A stretch of DNA of 64,000 bases from Oncomelania hupensis (lineage: Eukaryota; Mollusca; Gastropoda; Littorinimorpha; Pomatiopsidae): the NCBI GenBank assembly GCA_036898135.1, contig CM072526.1, forward strand, positions 9,801,726 to 9,865,725, written 5' to 3'. Positions 22,620 to 31,268 of this stretch are shown here, piece after piece. The number at the start of each line of letters is the position of its first letter. Position 1 is the stretch's first letter. The position numbers and the translations under genes were made by a program. Below the pieces are notes generated by a model, which was not told the DNA's origin, ran no database searches, and was given only the letters and a program-made list of their open reading frames with translations.

Positions 22620-23330
22620 TTATTTTATCTCAAGAATAATTGTAAGATCTTCAAAGTCTACAATTTCGTTGTTTTGGTTAGTTATTTTGAAGCATAAACT
22701 AGTATGATAGTCCTGACTTAAGTGGCGTTTTTGAGGTAGAAATTTCAATGAAACTGGATCGCAGTAAGATTCTCTCTGAGTTGAGATTATCCTTAGCAAT
22801 GTACTAGGAGTTCCGTTTACTAAGTTTTCCGATGTCTTCAGTTGATGAAGGTACACAAACAATCTATTATTAATTAACAAATTCATAGGGTTTGATCCAA
22901 TAAATTTCATAGTACTGCTGGCGGTGCTGGCGCTAGTGCTGGCGTCAACAGATAAAGATAATTCGTGGCTAGTGAAACCTAATATTTCTGCCAGCTTTGG
23001 CGCAAGTGTGACACTGGTAATGTCTTTATGCTGGCTTTTACTGAAAGTTAAAGTTACTATTAAGTTTGCAGGGTTCATTTTTGCTTCAATCGAATGAGGT
23101 TTAAACAATTCTTCAGTAAGTCTACAAAAGTCATAATAGCCGGCTGGAATAAGGTGCCTTTTTTTATTAATCATTATCCAGTTGTTGTTTAGATCATGAC
23201 TAATATTTAACCATTTAACCGTGTAGAATATTTCGTGTAGGATTACTTTAAGGTCCCTGTTTTTGTTGTCAATAGGATGCTGAAGTTCAATGGGCACACC
23301 TGATTTTACAGATTCGAAAGTTACAAACAT
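22620..23330 (-). CDS. Minor capsid protein, penton-like (single jelly roll)
   Basis: 236 residues from ATG 23330. The layout matches Polinton/adintovirus penton proteins: an N-terminal strand region, the block LIPAGYYDFCRLTEELF, a Leu-Gly-Phe turn (AEILGFTSHELS) in the middle, a strand 'NNRLFVYLHQL', a Pro/Leu-rich strand, and a C-terminal hydrophobic strand with 'IVDFEDLTIILEI'. Such proteins fill virion vertices. It is divergently placed to the 417-codon gene (20-bp gap, both starts embedded in T/A runs), so the two may share a short bidirectional promoter. Confidence 0.72.
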   Translation of the reverse strand: MFVTFESVKSGVPIELQHPIDNKNRDLKVILHEIFYTVKWLNISHDLNNNWIMINKKRHLIPAGYYDFCRLTEELFKPHSIEAKMNPANLIVTLTFSKSQHKDITSVTLAPKLAEILGFTSHELSLSVDASTSASTASSTMKFIGSNPMNLLINNRLFVYLHQLKTSENLVNGTPSTLLRIISTQRESYCDPVSLKFLPQKRHLSQDYHTSLCFKITNQNNEIVDFEDLTIILEIK

Positions 23331-23350
23331 ATTTTTTTAATATAATAAAA

Positions 23351-24604
23351 ATGTATGCGCCTTATATATATAACAAAGCTGCAAAGTATACTACAGGGCC
23401 TTATTATTACGAAAAAGCAGTCGACCTAACCAAGCTGACAATAGCTGTGGCAGCCAACGTCCATTTCGAAACTATCCCCCATAATATTTTTGATCATTAC
23501 CTCAACCCAGACATTACGAGCGACTTTTTAGCTAACCAATGGCTAAACAATGGGGGTATGCAGTTCTTTCAGAATCAAATTAATTTTGCCGTGTCATGCG
23601 CTACAACTGGTTGCGGAGTTTCTTACGTTCATCACCTTAATCACCCAGATCCTATGTTGAAGTCTATTTATCTGTTCCATTTGTATTATCAAGTGAGACG
23701 GGTGTTGTCTGAACTTCAGGCTCCGTTACCTACTGACAAAAACTTTAATCCCTTTAACAACGGCTTTGACAAGAAAGCGTATCAAAGGTTGTGCAATGAA
23801 TTCGGAATTGATACTAAAACAGACTTCAGACAAAAACTAGACCTCAATCATGGGATGGGAACTTTATTTAGATACGCTGTAGGTAATTTATACACGGGGC
23901 CTTACGTACCTGGATTTACATCATTTAACCACAACAGCCAGGTTCCTTTACTGTATATCAGACAAAAACAAAGTGCAGCATACAGCACTTTTATATTGGA
24001 CACATCAAACGGATTTACTCAAAGTGGGGTGGAAAGGCTGAATGAATCTATTCGTACGTATGCGTGGTGCATTCTGGGGTCTCAAGCGGAAACACGAAGC
24101 AATATCATTGGGGAAGGAACTAGCTTCGATGCACAAAAGCAGTTTCTAGCCAACATTGAAGATTCTATTAATTTGGCAGTAGATTTGCCCGCGAGTATTA
24201 AAAGATATCAGGACACTTTAAAATATGCTAGATCGAAAGTAGATTACGTAATAGGTTTAGGACTGTATATGTTGCCTTCAGACCTTCAGCTTAGGATAGG
24301 AACTATATCAAACTACAACAACAATATAGTGATTGCAGACCCTCAGTTTCATATAGGCTACAATCCTACAATAAATACAGTGAATACATTGAACACAACG
24401 AATACAGTAAATACAGCAAATACGGTATTTACTGCTAGGCCTAATAATGAACCTTTAAGTTCGCCACCACTTCCGAGCCTGCCAAGCCTGCCAAGCTTGC
24501 CGGAACTGCAAGGCCTGCCGGTAATTGATCATGGGGTTTCGCGTCTAGCGCTTACAGGGGGTTTATTGTTTGCCGGGTTAATTGGGATTTACTATTTTAA
24601 GTAG
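23351..24604 (+). CDS. Conserved Polinton-type protein, 417 aa, function unknown
   Basis: ATG 23351 follows TATAATAAAA. The N-terminus is Tyr-rich (YIYNKAAKYTTGPYYYEKA). The middle is globular with NESIRTYAWCILGSQ and DAQKQFLANIEDSINLAVD. A Thr/Asn repeat (NTVNTLNTTNTVNTANTV) and a Pro/Leu/Ser repeat (LPSLPSLPSLP) follow. A C-terminal hydrophobic anchor ends in GLIGIYYFK. Similar long orphan proteins occur beside capsid genes in Polintons, so it may be a virion component (inference). It lacks the His/Asp-Glu/Cys pattern of adenain proteases. Its last 27 bp overlap the convergent gene. Confidence 0.75.
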   Translation: MYAPYIYNKAAKYTTGPYYYEKAVDLTKLTIAVAANVHFETIPHNIFDHYLNPDITSDFLANQWLNNGGMQFFQNQINFAVSCATTGCGVSYVHHLNHPDPMLKSIYLFHLYYQVRRVLSELQAPLPTDKNFNPFNNGFDKKAYQRLCNEFGIDTKTDFRQKLDLNHGMGTLFRYAVGNLYTGPYVPGFTSFNHNSQVPLLYIRQKQSAAYSTFILDTSNGFTQSGVERLNESIRTYAWCILGSQAETRSNIIGEGTSFDAQKQFLANIEDSINLAVDLPASIKRYQDTLKYARSKVDYVIGLGLYMLPSDLQLRIGTISNYNNNIVIADPQFHIGYNPTINTVNTLNTTNTVNTANTVFTARPNNEPLSSPPLPSLPSLPSLPELQGLPVIDHGVSRLALTGGLLFAGLIGIYYFK

Positions 24605-25876
24605 CCAGAGTAATATTATTATAAACAAAGACCACAGATGCTCAGACGCCCAAACCACAACTTTAGAAGCAGTATTAAATATCCATGAAAATACAGAACC
24701 TAATATTCCTGGAAGTGCGTCTACAAGTTTGTCACCTAAGCGTTTCAATAAGTTAGCTATGCTTTGTAACGTCTTTTTAATCCAGTCTTTAACCGGACTA
24801 CCGCCAGGTCCGCCGCCAGGTCCGCCAGGTCCACTGATGCCTACGGTTCTAGTCAGTGCTAAGACTAGTGTGCTTATTGTCATCCCAACAGCTGTAAGAA
24901 TGCTAAATATTGTAACACCTTGCTCTCTGAACAGTGTTTGAATTCTTTCTGCAAGTGTAGTGTCTTCGTGTAAAATTTTATGCACCGTTTCTTTTATTCT
25001 GGCGAAATTAGTTATTAATTTTTCTCTGTTTATGGATAAGGCTTCTAGCCTTGCAGCGCGTTCTGTGTAAAGGTCTGCGAGGCTTTTTTGAATCATCTGT
25101 TTTACCTCAATGCTTAAGTTCGCGTCATCAGCTTCTGCTAGTTTATTTTTTTGTTTTTCTATATGTTTGTCGAGCTCACCGAGCTTGGCCAAATTCATCA
25201 TTGTCTCCCCTCTCACAGATTGTAAAGCTTTATCTAAGCCTTGAAGTTCACGCAGTGGTAATAATGGCGTGTCATTAATAGTTTCCATAACCTGATCAAT
25301 ATTGGTGTCCTCATTTGTTTGCAAGGTTTTTAAGGTTGTTAATTCTGTATTGACTTTTAATGCAGAACTAGTTAAGTCAGTTAAGTCTTGTAGTTCTATT
25401 TCTGAATTTGGTAACGATGCATCTATTCGTTGAAGTGAAGCTACTGCTTGGCGATGCAACGCTGGCACTCTATTATCGGAAAGCCCTAATGATCGTATTA
25501 CAGTCACTGGGAGTTTAGTTTTCAAAGTAGACCACGCATAAAATTTGTCAGGATTCTTTGACATAGTTAACTGTACTCTAACTTTTTTACCGGATACAAT
25601 AGTGTTTATAAACAAGTGATTATTTTTGTCTAGTTCGAAGTCGCTGGGACTAACATAATCAGGTAACTCGCGCCCGATGTAATTGTAAAATTTATTGATT
25701 TTTCTGGCTTTTTGGGTTTCAGTTACTTGACGTAATTCTTCTCCTATACTTAGCCTTGTTTTGCTCATGTCGTCTCCTACCAAAGAAAACAGTCTGCTGG
25801 TTGTGTCAACGTCGAGGTCTTCATTAGGCTCATTTGGTTTAAACACTTCATCAAGAGCTTCACCACCTGTTGCCAT
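24578..25876 (-). CDS. Coiled-coil protein with C-terminal hydrophobic segments, 432 aa
   Basis: ATG 25876. The N-terminal 60 residues are acidic. A mixed region (about 62-130) includes FYNYIGRELPDYVSPSDF. Long helices and coiled coil span about 140-315, with a hydrophobic segment at about 321-343. A Gly/Pro linker (347-361) follows, then an amphipathic basic helix (364-385) and a C-terminal hydrophobic stretch (388-427). The amphipathic helix plus membrane segments would suit a capsid-internal or membrane-active minor protein, but this is inference and no enzyme motif is seen. It is convergent with the 417-codon gene and divergent from the major capsid gene (33-bp gap). Confidence 0.72.
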   Translation of the reverse strand: MATGGEALDEVFKPNEPNEDLDVDTTSRLFSLVGDDMSKTRLSIGEELRQVTETQKARKINKFYNYIGRELPDYVSPSDFELDKNNHLFINTIVSGKKVRVQLTMSKNPDKFYAWSTLKTKLPVTVIRSLGLSDNRVPALHRQAVASLQRIDASLPNSEIELQDLTDLTSSALKVNTELTTLKTLQTNEDTNIDQVMETINDTPLLPLRELQGLDKALQSVRGETMMNLAKLGELDKHIEKQKNKLAEADDANLSIEVKQMIQKSLADLYTERAARLEALSINREKLITNFARIKETVHKILHEDTTLAERIQTLFREQGVTIFSILTAVGMTISTLVLALTRTVGISGPGGPGGGPGGSPVKDWIKKTLQSIANLLKRLGDKLVDALPGILGSVFSWIFNTASKVVVWASEHLWSLFIIILLWLLKIVNPN

Positions 25877-25909
25877 TTTTAAATATAATTTTTTTTTATC
25901 ACATTAAAA

Positions 25910-27487
25910 ATGCAAAGCTACGGAAACTTGTTAGACCCTACACGCCGATTGAGGACGCCTTTAGGCATTAAAGGTGAGAAAAGCACAATAATCATTACAA
26001 ACAATCCAAGCAGCATAGAGCCTAATCAGCTACTAACCATAAGATTTCCAAATTTAGGTCCTGATGATGTAATAGTTCCTGGCAGTCCTAAATTGGGATT
26101 TAAAATTAGTCTGAATTCTGACGACGATCCTAACAGAACCATAGTCAACAATCTAGGTAGAGCTATAATTAAAAGAATGGTTATTAAACTTGATGGGCGA
26201 GAAATCCAAAGTATCGATGACGCCGGTGTTTTGTTTTGTTACACAGATCTGTGGCTGAGTAAATATGAAAGGGAAGATTTAGTTGGTCAGGGGATTCAAG
26301 CCGCCAATGTGGCCAAACTTCGAATCAAAGCTGGCGATGCTGTCACTTCTAACAAAGGTGAAAATGCATTAGCTGCTGTATACAGGGGTGTCGGATAGTG
26401 CAGTGGTTGGAGCACTCGCTACTGTGTCGAAAGTGAAGCACCGTCCGGTGCGGTTAGCACTTGGATGGGTGACCGCTAAGGTGTGAAGCGACAAACAACA
26501 ACGCCCCCAGTTGACTCAACTGTGATTGAGTACCTACTCTCTTGAGGGTGGGGAAGGTAAAGCAGCGAGGGAGAGAGTTGGGCATCACCCTCATTACGCT
26601 GGCCCAAGATAAGTGTGATCTCCAACATCACGCTCCCCTACGGCCACAAGGCTATGGGACTACCTTTACCTTTACCTTTATACAAAAACAGGTTTTATTT
26701 TCCACTCGATTTTGAACTGCTACACAGTCATCTGCCATTTCATCAAGGTTCATTTAACGACAGGCTTTCTTACGAAATTATTTTCAATGATTATTCTCAA
26801 GTAGTAATTAGCTCTGACAATGATGCTAGGTATACAATTACAGACATCACGCTTGAATACGAAGTGGTCACTCACGCTGAACTCAGTAGGATGATCAGGG
26901 GCCAATATGACAAACTAGCAATTTATTATGATAGGATCGTTCGCTACAGACAGTTTAATAAAGATTTATTAGATGCACTCTGGACCATCAACATAAATTC
27001 ACCTGCTCGAAGTTTTAAAGGTGTACTGTTGTTGTTTGTGAAAGAATCTAATTACAATCGTGACAGCGAGAATTTTATCAATCCTAATATTTCAAAAGTG
27101 TCTGTCGTGATTGAAGGTAAGCCTAATCAATTATTCGCTAATGGAATGATGGGATTTCAACAGTTTGATGAGATTAGGAAAATCTTGGGTGGAGGTAGAT
27201 TACGGACTGACACTGTGGATTTGATTTCTAAAGATCTTCATTTGCATGACACGCGACTGCAAGATTATCTTGTGAATAAGTTTGCGTTGTGGTTAGACTT
27301 TCGAACCATACCCACCAACGAACTTCATGGATCTGGAAGAAGAATTGAAAACGGAACAGATGGTATAACAATTGAATTGCATAGGGAAGCAAGTGCTAGG
27401 TCAGAATCAGTTACAGTATACATGTATATAATTATGGATGCTCAGCTAAACATTGAAAATGGAAGATTAAAAGATTTAGTATATTAA
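25910..27487 (+). pseudogene. Major capsid protein, double jelly roll (hexon-like), split by a SINE
   Basis: The N-terminal part starts at ATG 25910 and carries the typical block NNLGRAIIKRMVIKLDGREI followed by YTDLWLSKYERE. The C-terminal part resumes after the SINE with 'FYFPLDFELLHSHLPF', then a 'YTITDITLEYEVV' strand and a long beta-rich tail ending at 27487. Without the 300-bp insertion the gene would be 425 codons in one frame. The SINE brings a TAG at 26396-26398, so the full capsid protein cannot be made from this copy unless the insert is spliced out. The gene sits 3 bp upstream of the packaging ATPase, the usual pairing of capsid and ATPase. Confidence 0.9.
26385..26678 (+). mobile_element. 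SINE with tRNA-like and 5S rRNA-like head, inserted in the capsid gene
   Basis: Flanked by TATACA at 26379-26384 and 26679-26684. The head begins GGGGTGTCGGATAGTGCAG with an A-box-like segment, then GGTTAGC and ACTTGGATGGGTGACCGC, which match the 3' half of 5S rRNA. The end is a (CCTTTA)n tail. Insert plus duplication is exactly 300 bp. Confidence 0.85.
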
Positions 27488-27490
27488 AAA

Positions 27491-28102
27491 ATGACCTCTT
27501 TGTTACCTTGTGATCCTCATTGTGGAATGATCGTTGGCATGACGTCATGTGGAAAGACCGTCTTTGTTCTGGATTTGTTAGAAAAATATTACGCAGGCCA
27601 CTTTGATTATATAATAATTTTTTGCCCAACTATTCAATATAATAAAACCTACTTAGATCGTAAGTATGTCTGGACAGATGAAAATATCTTTGTTGTAAAT
27701 ACCAATGGCAAGCTCAATGAGTATTTAACGTATTTTTATAACCTGTTTGAGAATGAGGGTAATACGTTATTCTTAATCGATGATTGCAGTGCAGAAAAAG
27801 ATATTGTATTAAAACGGAACATATTGAGCAAGCTGGCTTTCAGTGGACGCCATGTGAAAATTAGTGTCTGGTTAATCACGCAGAAATTTAATTCGATATT
27901 AAAGGATTTTAGAGAACAAGTAAAATTCGTGTGCCTGTTTTATTGCAAAGACCGTGACAGCTTTGATAACTGTTTAAAAGAAAATGACGTAATTGAATCG
28001 AAAGAGGAAAGAACTAAATTAAAAGAACAGCTAAAAAAAGGCAAGCACTTAAAATTATTATTAAAAACTGACCAACCAACTGGCTATAAAATACTTATGT
28101 AA
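27491..28102 (+). CDS. A32/FtsK-HerA-type genome packaging ATPase
   Basis: 203 residues. Walker A is G16-MTSCG-K22-T23 and Walker B is LFLID97-D98. A polar Gln motif (WLITQKFNSI) follows, as in A32-like packaging ATPases of adenovirus/poxvirus-like and Polinton genomes. It would pump the element's DNA into capsids. The start codon abuts TATTAAAAA and lies 3 bp after the capsid stop codon. The reading frame is intact and of normal length for Polinton ATPases. Confidence 0.93.
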   Translation: MTSLLPCDPHCGMIVGMTSCGKTVFVLDLLEKYYAGHFDYIIIFCPTIQYNKTYLDRKYVWTDENIFVVNTNGKLNEYLTYFYNLFENEGNTLFLIDDCSAEKDIVLKRNILSKLAFSGRHVKISVWLITQKFNSILKDFREQVKFVCLFYCKDRDSFDNCLKENDVIESKEERTKLKEQLKKGKHLKLLLKTDQPTGYKILM

Positions 28103-28262
28103 GTAAGTTCTTTTATAATTTAATTATTGTAAGTTATAAGTTTTTTTTAAAAGTCGACTTAATTAAGTTAGATGTAAGTAAGTAAGTTCTTTTATAATTT
28201 AATTATTGTAAGTTATAAGTTTTTTTAAAAGTCGACTTAATTAAGTTAGATGTAAGTCACTA
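28103..28262 (+). repeat. Two tandem 79-bp repeats with palindromes downstream of the ATPase
   Basis: GTAAGTTCTTTTATAATTTA at 28103 recurs at 28182 with its whole following block. Each unit holds the overlapping palindromes AAGTCGACTT and ACTTAATTAAGT. A partial third start (GTAAGTCACTAAGTC) follows. It could form hairpins or act in 3' end formation (inference). Confidence 0.85.
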
Positions 28263-28317
28263 AGTCAAAAAAAAAAGGTTGAAGGTAAGTAATAGTGGTG
28301 ATGATTATAGTTCATTT

Positions 28318-28375
28318 ATCTTAATGGCTCTGTGTCTGGTGGAACAATCTGAAGTTCTTCTTTTACAAAGTTTCT
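28318..28375 (-). repeat. Copy of the integrase 3' end (direct repeat partner of 28916-28975)
   Basis: About 58 bp nearly identical to the sequence just 3' of the integrase stop. Read on the minus strand both copies encode the same peptide (RNFVKEELQIVPPDTEPLR), followed by a stop here and by three more residues in the other copy. The pair flanks the Cys-rich gene. Confidence 0.8.
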
Positions 28376-28454
28376 TATAACAAAACTTTAAATAGTATTT
28401 TAAAACAACTTTAAACTGAATAAATTGAATTAAAAAAAAAAACTAACCCTAACT

Positions 28455-28883
28455 TTAATATGAAAAGCCATCACATTTGCAAAGACAATAACAATCATGC
28501 TCACAGTCATGATCACATTCGCAGTCGGGTCCACAATCACAAACAGTTTGTTTGACTACATGAGGATTTAGTTTGCGAACTTGTTTAATAAAATGTAACC
28601 AAAAATATTTAAAGTAATATGATTTTGGGTACAAGTCACTTTTGTTATATTCTTCTTTTGTAAGTTTATGAAAGACTATTGAGAAGTCACTTTTGCATTT
28701 AACTTTGTAATCTTCATTTATTTCATATTGTCCAGTGAAGGGGTAAGAAAAATCATTATAAATATCTGGATCATATAGTCTGCATTCAAAAAAGATTTTC
28801 CAGCGTTCATCTTCTAACATATGAAAGTGGGGAGAATCAAAAAGCATTTCTAAATCCTTACAGAACCTTTCTGTGTCCGTCAT
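28455..28883 (-). CDS. Small acidic protein with Cys/Asp/His-rich tail, 142 aa
   Basis: ATG 28883 follows GACTAAAAATG. The N-terminal 110 residues are acidic and aromatic without membrane segments. The C-terminus is a dense metal-binding-like cluster (CDCGPDCECDHDCEHDCYC) with Cys-x-Cys and Asp-Cys-x-Cys steps. No family was recognised. The cluster looks like a compact zinc- or other metal-binding module. The gene lies between two copies of the integrase tail sequence, so it may have been inserted there by duplication. Confidence 0.6.
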   Translation of the reverse strand: MTDTERFCKDLEMLFDSPHFHMLEDERWKIFFECRLYDPDIYNDFSYPFTGQYEINEDYKVKCKSDFSIVFHKLTKEEYNKSDLYPKSYYFKYFWLHFIKQVRKLNPHVVKQTVCDCGPDCECDHDCEHDCYCLCKCDGFSY

Positions 28884-28981
28884 TTTTAGTCTTTTTTATT
28901 TTCTTAATTAGGAAATCTTAATGGTTCTGTGTCTGGTGGAACAATCTGAAGTTCTTCTTTTACAAAGTTTCTTTGTGGTGT

Positions 28982-29878
28982 TCAACGATCGCTTCTCGGT
29001 CTTAAATAATATACGGGCGGATCAGTAGATAATGCTCTGTCAACTTCATAAACGCTTAATGACCAAATTGGGTCTGTAGCTCGTCTTCTTGTGTCATTAG
29101 CAACTTCTCCAGGCTGATAAAGGTATCTAACAGTTTTGTTCATCAAAGTTAGATCTGGCTGACCAGGCTTTGAAACGGTAACAACAATCTGTTTCTTTTT
29201 AATAGCCTCAACTGGTTTTAATCCTGTAACTCTGGTTGGTTCTGAATTCATTTCCCTTAAAACTCGAGGCAGCCTAACAACCCATTCTGTATTAGTGGTT
29301 TCAGTAAAGAGTTCCTTTGAATACTGATAAGTGAATAATCTTTCTGCCAGTTGCCGATTAAAGTTTTCTACAATACCCTGTGATCTGTGCAATCCAACAA
29401 CTCCTCTTCTAACAGTTACATTATGTTTTAACAAAAGCTGGTTAACAGCTCCTTTGAATTCAGACCCTTCATCGCATTGAATAAGTCTAGGGAACCTTAG
29501 AGGCCCTCTTGAATAAATCGCATTTAAGGCTTGAGCGACCTCAGCTGAATTTTTAGTCCTAAGAGCATGAGCGTCCTTAAACCGGGTAGCTATATCAATA
29601 ACAGTAAGGGCATACCTGTATTTCTTTCTATATATTTTGTCATGGGGAAGATATAACAAATCTATTTGGTGTGTGTCATTTGGTCTGGAGTTTTCAAATT
29701 TTGGTCTTATTATTTTCTTCGGGGGTGGAAGATAGATTTGCCATACAGCTTGCTTCGATAACCATTGTTTAACTGTGTTTGCTGACAAGCCAGTCTTTTC
29801 TACTAGTTTATTAACTGCCATCATCCCTTTCCAATATCCGGATTGAGAATAATATAATCTAGACAAACGTGAAGTCAT
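28982..29878 (-). CDS. Retrovirus-like DDE integrase (Polinton INT)
   Basis: 298 residues from ATG 29878. An N-terminal helix-turn-helix-like region (GLSANTVKQWLSKQ) is followed by the catalytic core: D73 (HQIDLLYLPHD), D136 (QCDEGSEF), E171 (GIVENFNRQL), giving D-x35-E. It would insert the element into host DNA at its terminal repeats. The TGA at 28982-28984 is followed in the same frame by about 22 codons of plausible protein ending at TAA near 28910. The true C-terminus may thus be longer, with TGA (perhaps from CGA) a late nonsense change. The catalytic core is intact. Confidence 0.93.
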   Translation of the reverse strand: MTSRLSRLYYSQSGYWKGMMAVNKLVEKTGLSANTVKQWLSKQAVWQIYLPPPKKIIRPKFENSRPNDTHQIDLLYLPHDKIYRKKYRYALTVIDIATRFKDAHALRTKNSAEVAQALNAIYSRGPLRFPRLIQCDEGSEFKGAVNQLLLKHNVTVRRGVVGLHRSQGIVENFNRQLAERLFTYQYSKELFTETTNTEWVVRLPRVLREMNSEPTRVTGLKPVEAIKKKQIVVTVSKPGQPDLTLMNKTVRYLYQPGEVANDTRRRATDPIWSLSVYEVDRALSTDPPVYYLRPRSDR

Positions 29879-29881
29879 ATT

Positions 29882-30307
29882 TTATTTAGATTTATATTTT
29901 TGTTTAACGAGGTAATAAACTACTGTTATTCCAAACACAATTAAAATTAATTCTCCGGTCTCTGACATTGTAGGTGCAATGTTAGGTGTGTAGTAATCGG
30001 ATAACACTGGTTGCTTTAATGAAGGTAGTGTCGTGCCAGTTAATAAATAATATTGGTGCAAAGCTTCATCAACGTTTTCGAATGTTTTATCAGCATGACC
30101 TTCTTCTTTCAATCTTGTATTAACAAAATCAAGCTGCATTAGTCTGTTTTTCTCGTATTCGGCCTGATCTTGTTGTAATTTTTCCATTGCTAAGTTATGC
30201 CGTTTTGATTCTTCTTTACTGTCCAGTTTTGAAAACAAATCATTTGATCCTGAAAAGGCTAAGGCATTTACAGCAGCAGAACCAAGCACCATTGCAGCAC
30301 CAGCCAT
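29882..30307 (-). CDS. Small Polinton protein with C-terminal membrane segment, 141 aa
   Basis: ATG 30307. The Ala-rich N-terminus (MAGAAMVLGSAAVNALAF) may be a weak hydrophobic or capsid-internal segment. A charged Lys/Glu/Gln helix spans about 28-70, and a C-terminal membrane segment (GELILIVFGITVVYYLV) is followed by a basic tail. It lies 3 bp upstream of integrase on the same strand and is divergent from the next gene (36-bp gap). The function is unknown and a virion membrane role is only inferred. Confidence 0.65.
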   Translation of the reverse strand: MAGAAMVLGSAAVNALAFSGSNDLFSKLDSKEESKRHNLAMEKLQQDQAEYEKNRLMQLDFVNTRLKEEGHADKTFENVDEALHQYYLLTGTTLPSLKQPVLSDYYTPNIAPTMSETGELILIVFGITVVYYLVKQKYKSK

Positions 30308-30343
30308 TTTTTAATTTAGTTTTTTATTTTATTTGTATTTAAA

Positions 30344-30871
30344 ATGAATTGTGATGACTTGTTAATGCAAGAAGCTATTAATGTTACAGTTACAGGTGTT
30401 GACAATGAGAAAAGAGACAGGCTGGTTGCATTAGTAGCTTCCGGAAAGTCAAAGTATTATCTCGGTGTTGACTTAACTACTGAACAAGTGCAAAGACTGA
30501 GGCCAGAAGACATCATTATATTACATAATAAATATGATAAAGTTCTCGGCGCTTTAATGGTTAAGAGTTTAGGGCGTTCGATTGTGAAATTATATACCAA
30601 AGCCGTGTCGACCTTTGTTACTTTAGATTGTGAGAATGATTTATTTGATGATTTGATTAAAGATCCAGTTATTGTTAATGGGATTAGTGAGGCATCAAGA
30701 AATTTGTATTATAAGTTTGGAAGCTTGTTGACCCCATTTTCAGCCGGGCTAATTACTTTTCAACACATAAATTTCTCTGCTATTAAAAATGGACTCTTCC
30801 AATCCGGAGATGGAGAAGGAGACGGAGGTGAAGAATTCAGAGAATCAACAGAACCCAGTGACAGTCACTAA
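30344..30871 (+). CDS. Polinton protein of unknown function, 175 aa
   Basis: ATG 30344 follows GTATTTAAA. Mixed alpha/beta composition with regular hydrophobic spacing (RPEDIIILHNKYDKVLGALM). The tail is acidic and Gly-rich and overlaps the next gene by 83 bp in another frame. No family was recognised. First of three codirectional genes at the right end of the element. Confidence 0.62.
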   Translation: MNCDDLLMQEAINVTVTGVDNEKRDRLVALVASGKSKYYLGVDLTTEQVQRLRPEDIIILHNKYDKVLGALMVKSLGRSIVKLYTKAVSTFVTLDCENDLFDDLIKDPVIVNGISEASRNLYYKFGSLLTPFSAGLITFQHINFSAIKNGLFQSGDGEGDGGEEFRESTEPSDSH

Positions 30872-31235
30872 ACAAAAGAGCCCAGGAAGAATTGCAGCTG
30901 GAAAGAAGTTAGCAGAATTTAACAAGTTACATAGATGGAACAGACAAACAAAAGCAAACATATTAGGAAAAAAGGAATCACCAAAAGAAGAAACAATAAT
31001 GCATCAAACATTAACAACAAATAAAGAAGAACCAATACAACCAATACAACCAGTACAATCTTCAAATAACATATATTATTTATGTATAGCCGGTGTAGTG
31101 GGTGCAAGTGGGTACATAATATATAAATACCGCCAAGGAAAAAACAAACAGAAACCCCCAAAACCACTTGTAGAAAAAGAAATTGAATCATCTCCATCAT
31201 TGAAGCCATCATTAGATGTGTTTTCAATGCAGTAA
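30789..31235 (+). CDS. Single-pass membrane protein with basic N-terminal region, 148 aa
   Basis: ATG 30789 follows TATTAAAA and overlaps the upstream gene. The N-terminus is polar. A basic motif PGRIAAGKKLAEFNKLHRW is followed by a Pro/Gln repeat (PIQPIQPVQ), a membrane segment (YYLCIAGVVGASGYIIY) and a Lys-rich tail. The basic patch could bind DNA or another protein. This is an inference. Confidence 0.65.
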   Translation: MDSSNPEMEKETEVKNSENQQNPVTVTKQKSPGRIAAGKKLAEFNKLHRWNRQTKANILGKKESPKEETIMHQTLTTNKEEPIQPIQPVQSSNNIYYLCIAGVVGASGYIIYKYRQGKNKQKPPKPLVEKEIESSPSLKPSLDVFSMQ

Positions 31236-31268
31236 TAATTTATTATTATTTTTTATTATATATAAAAA

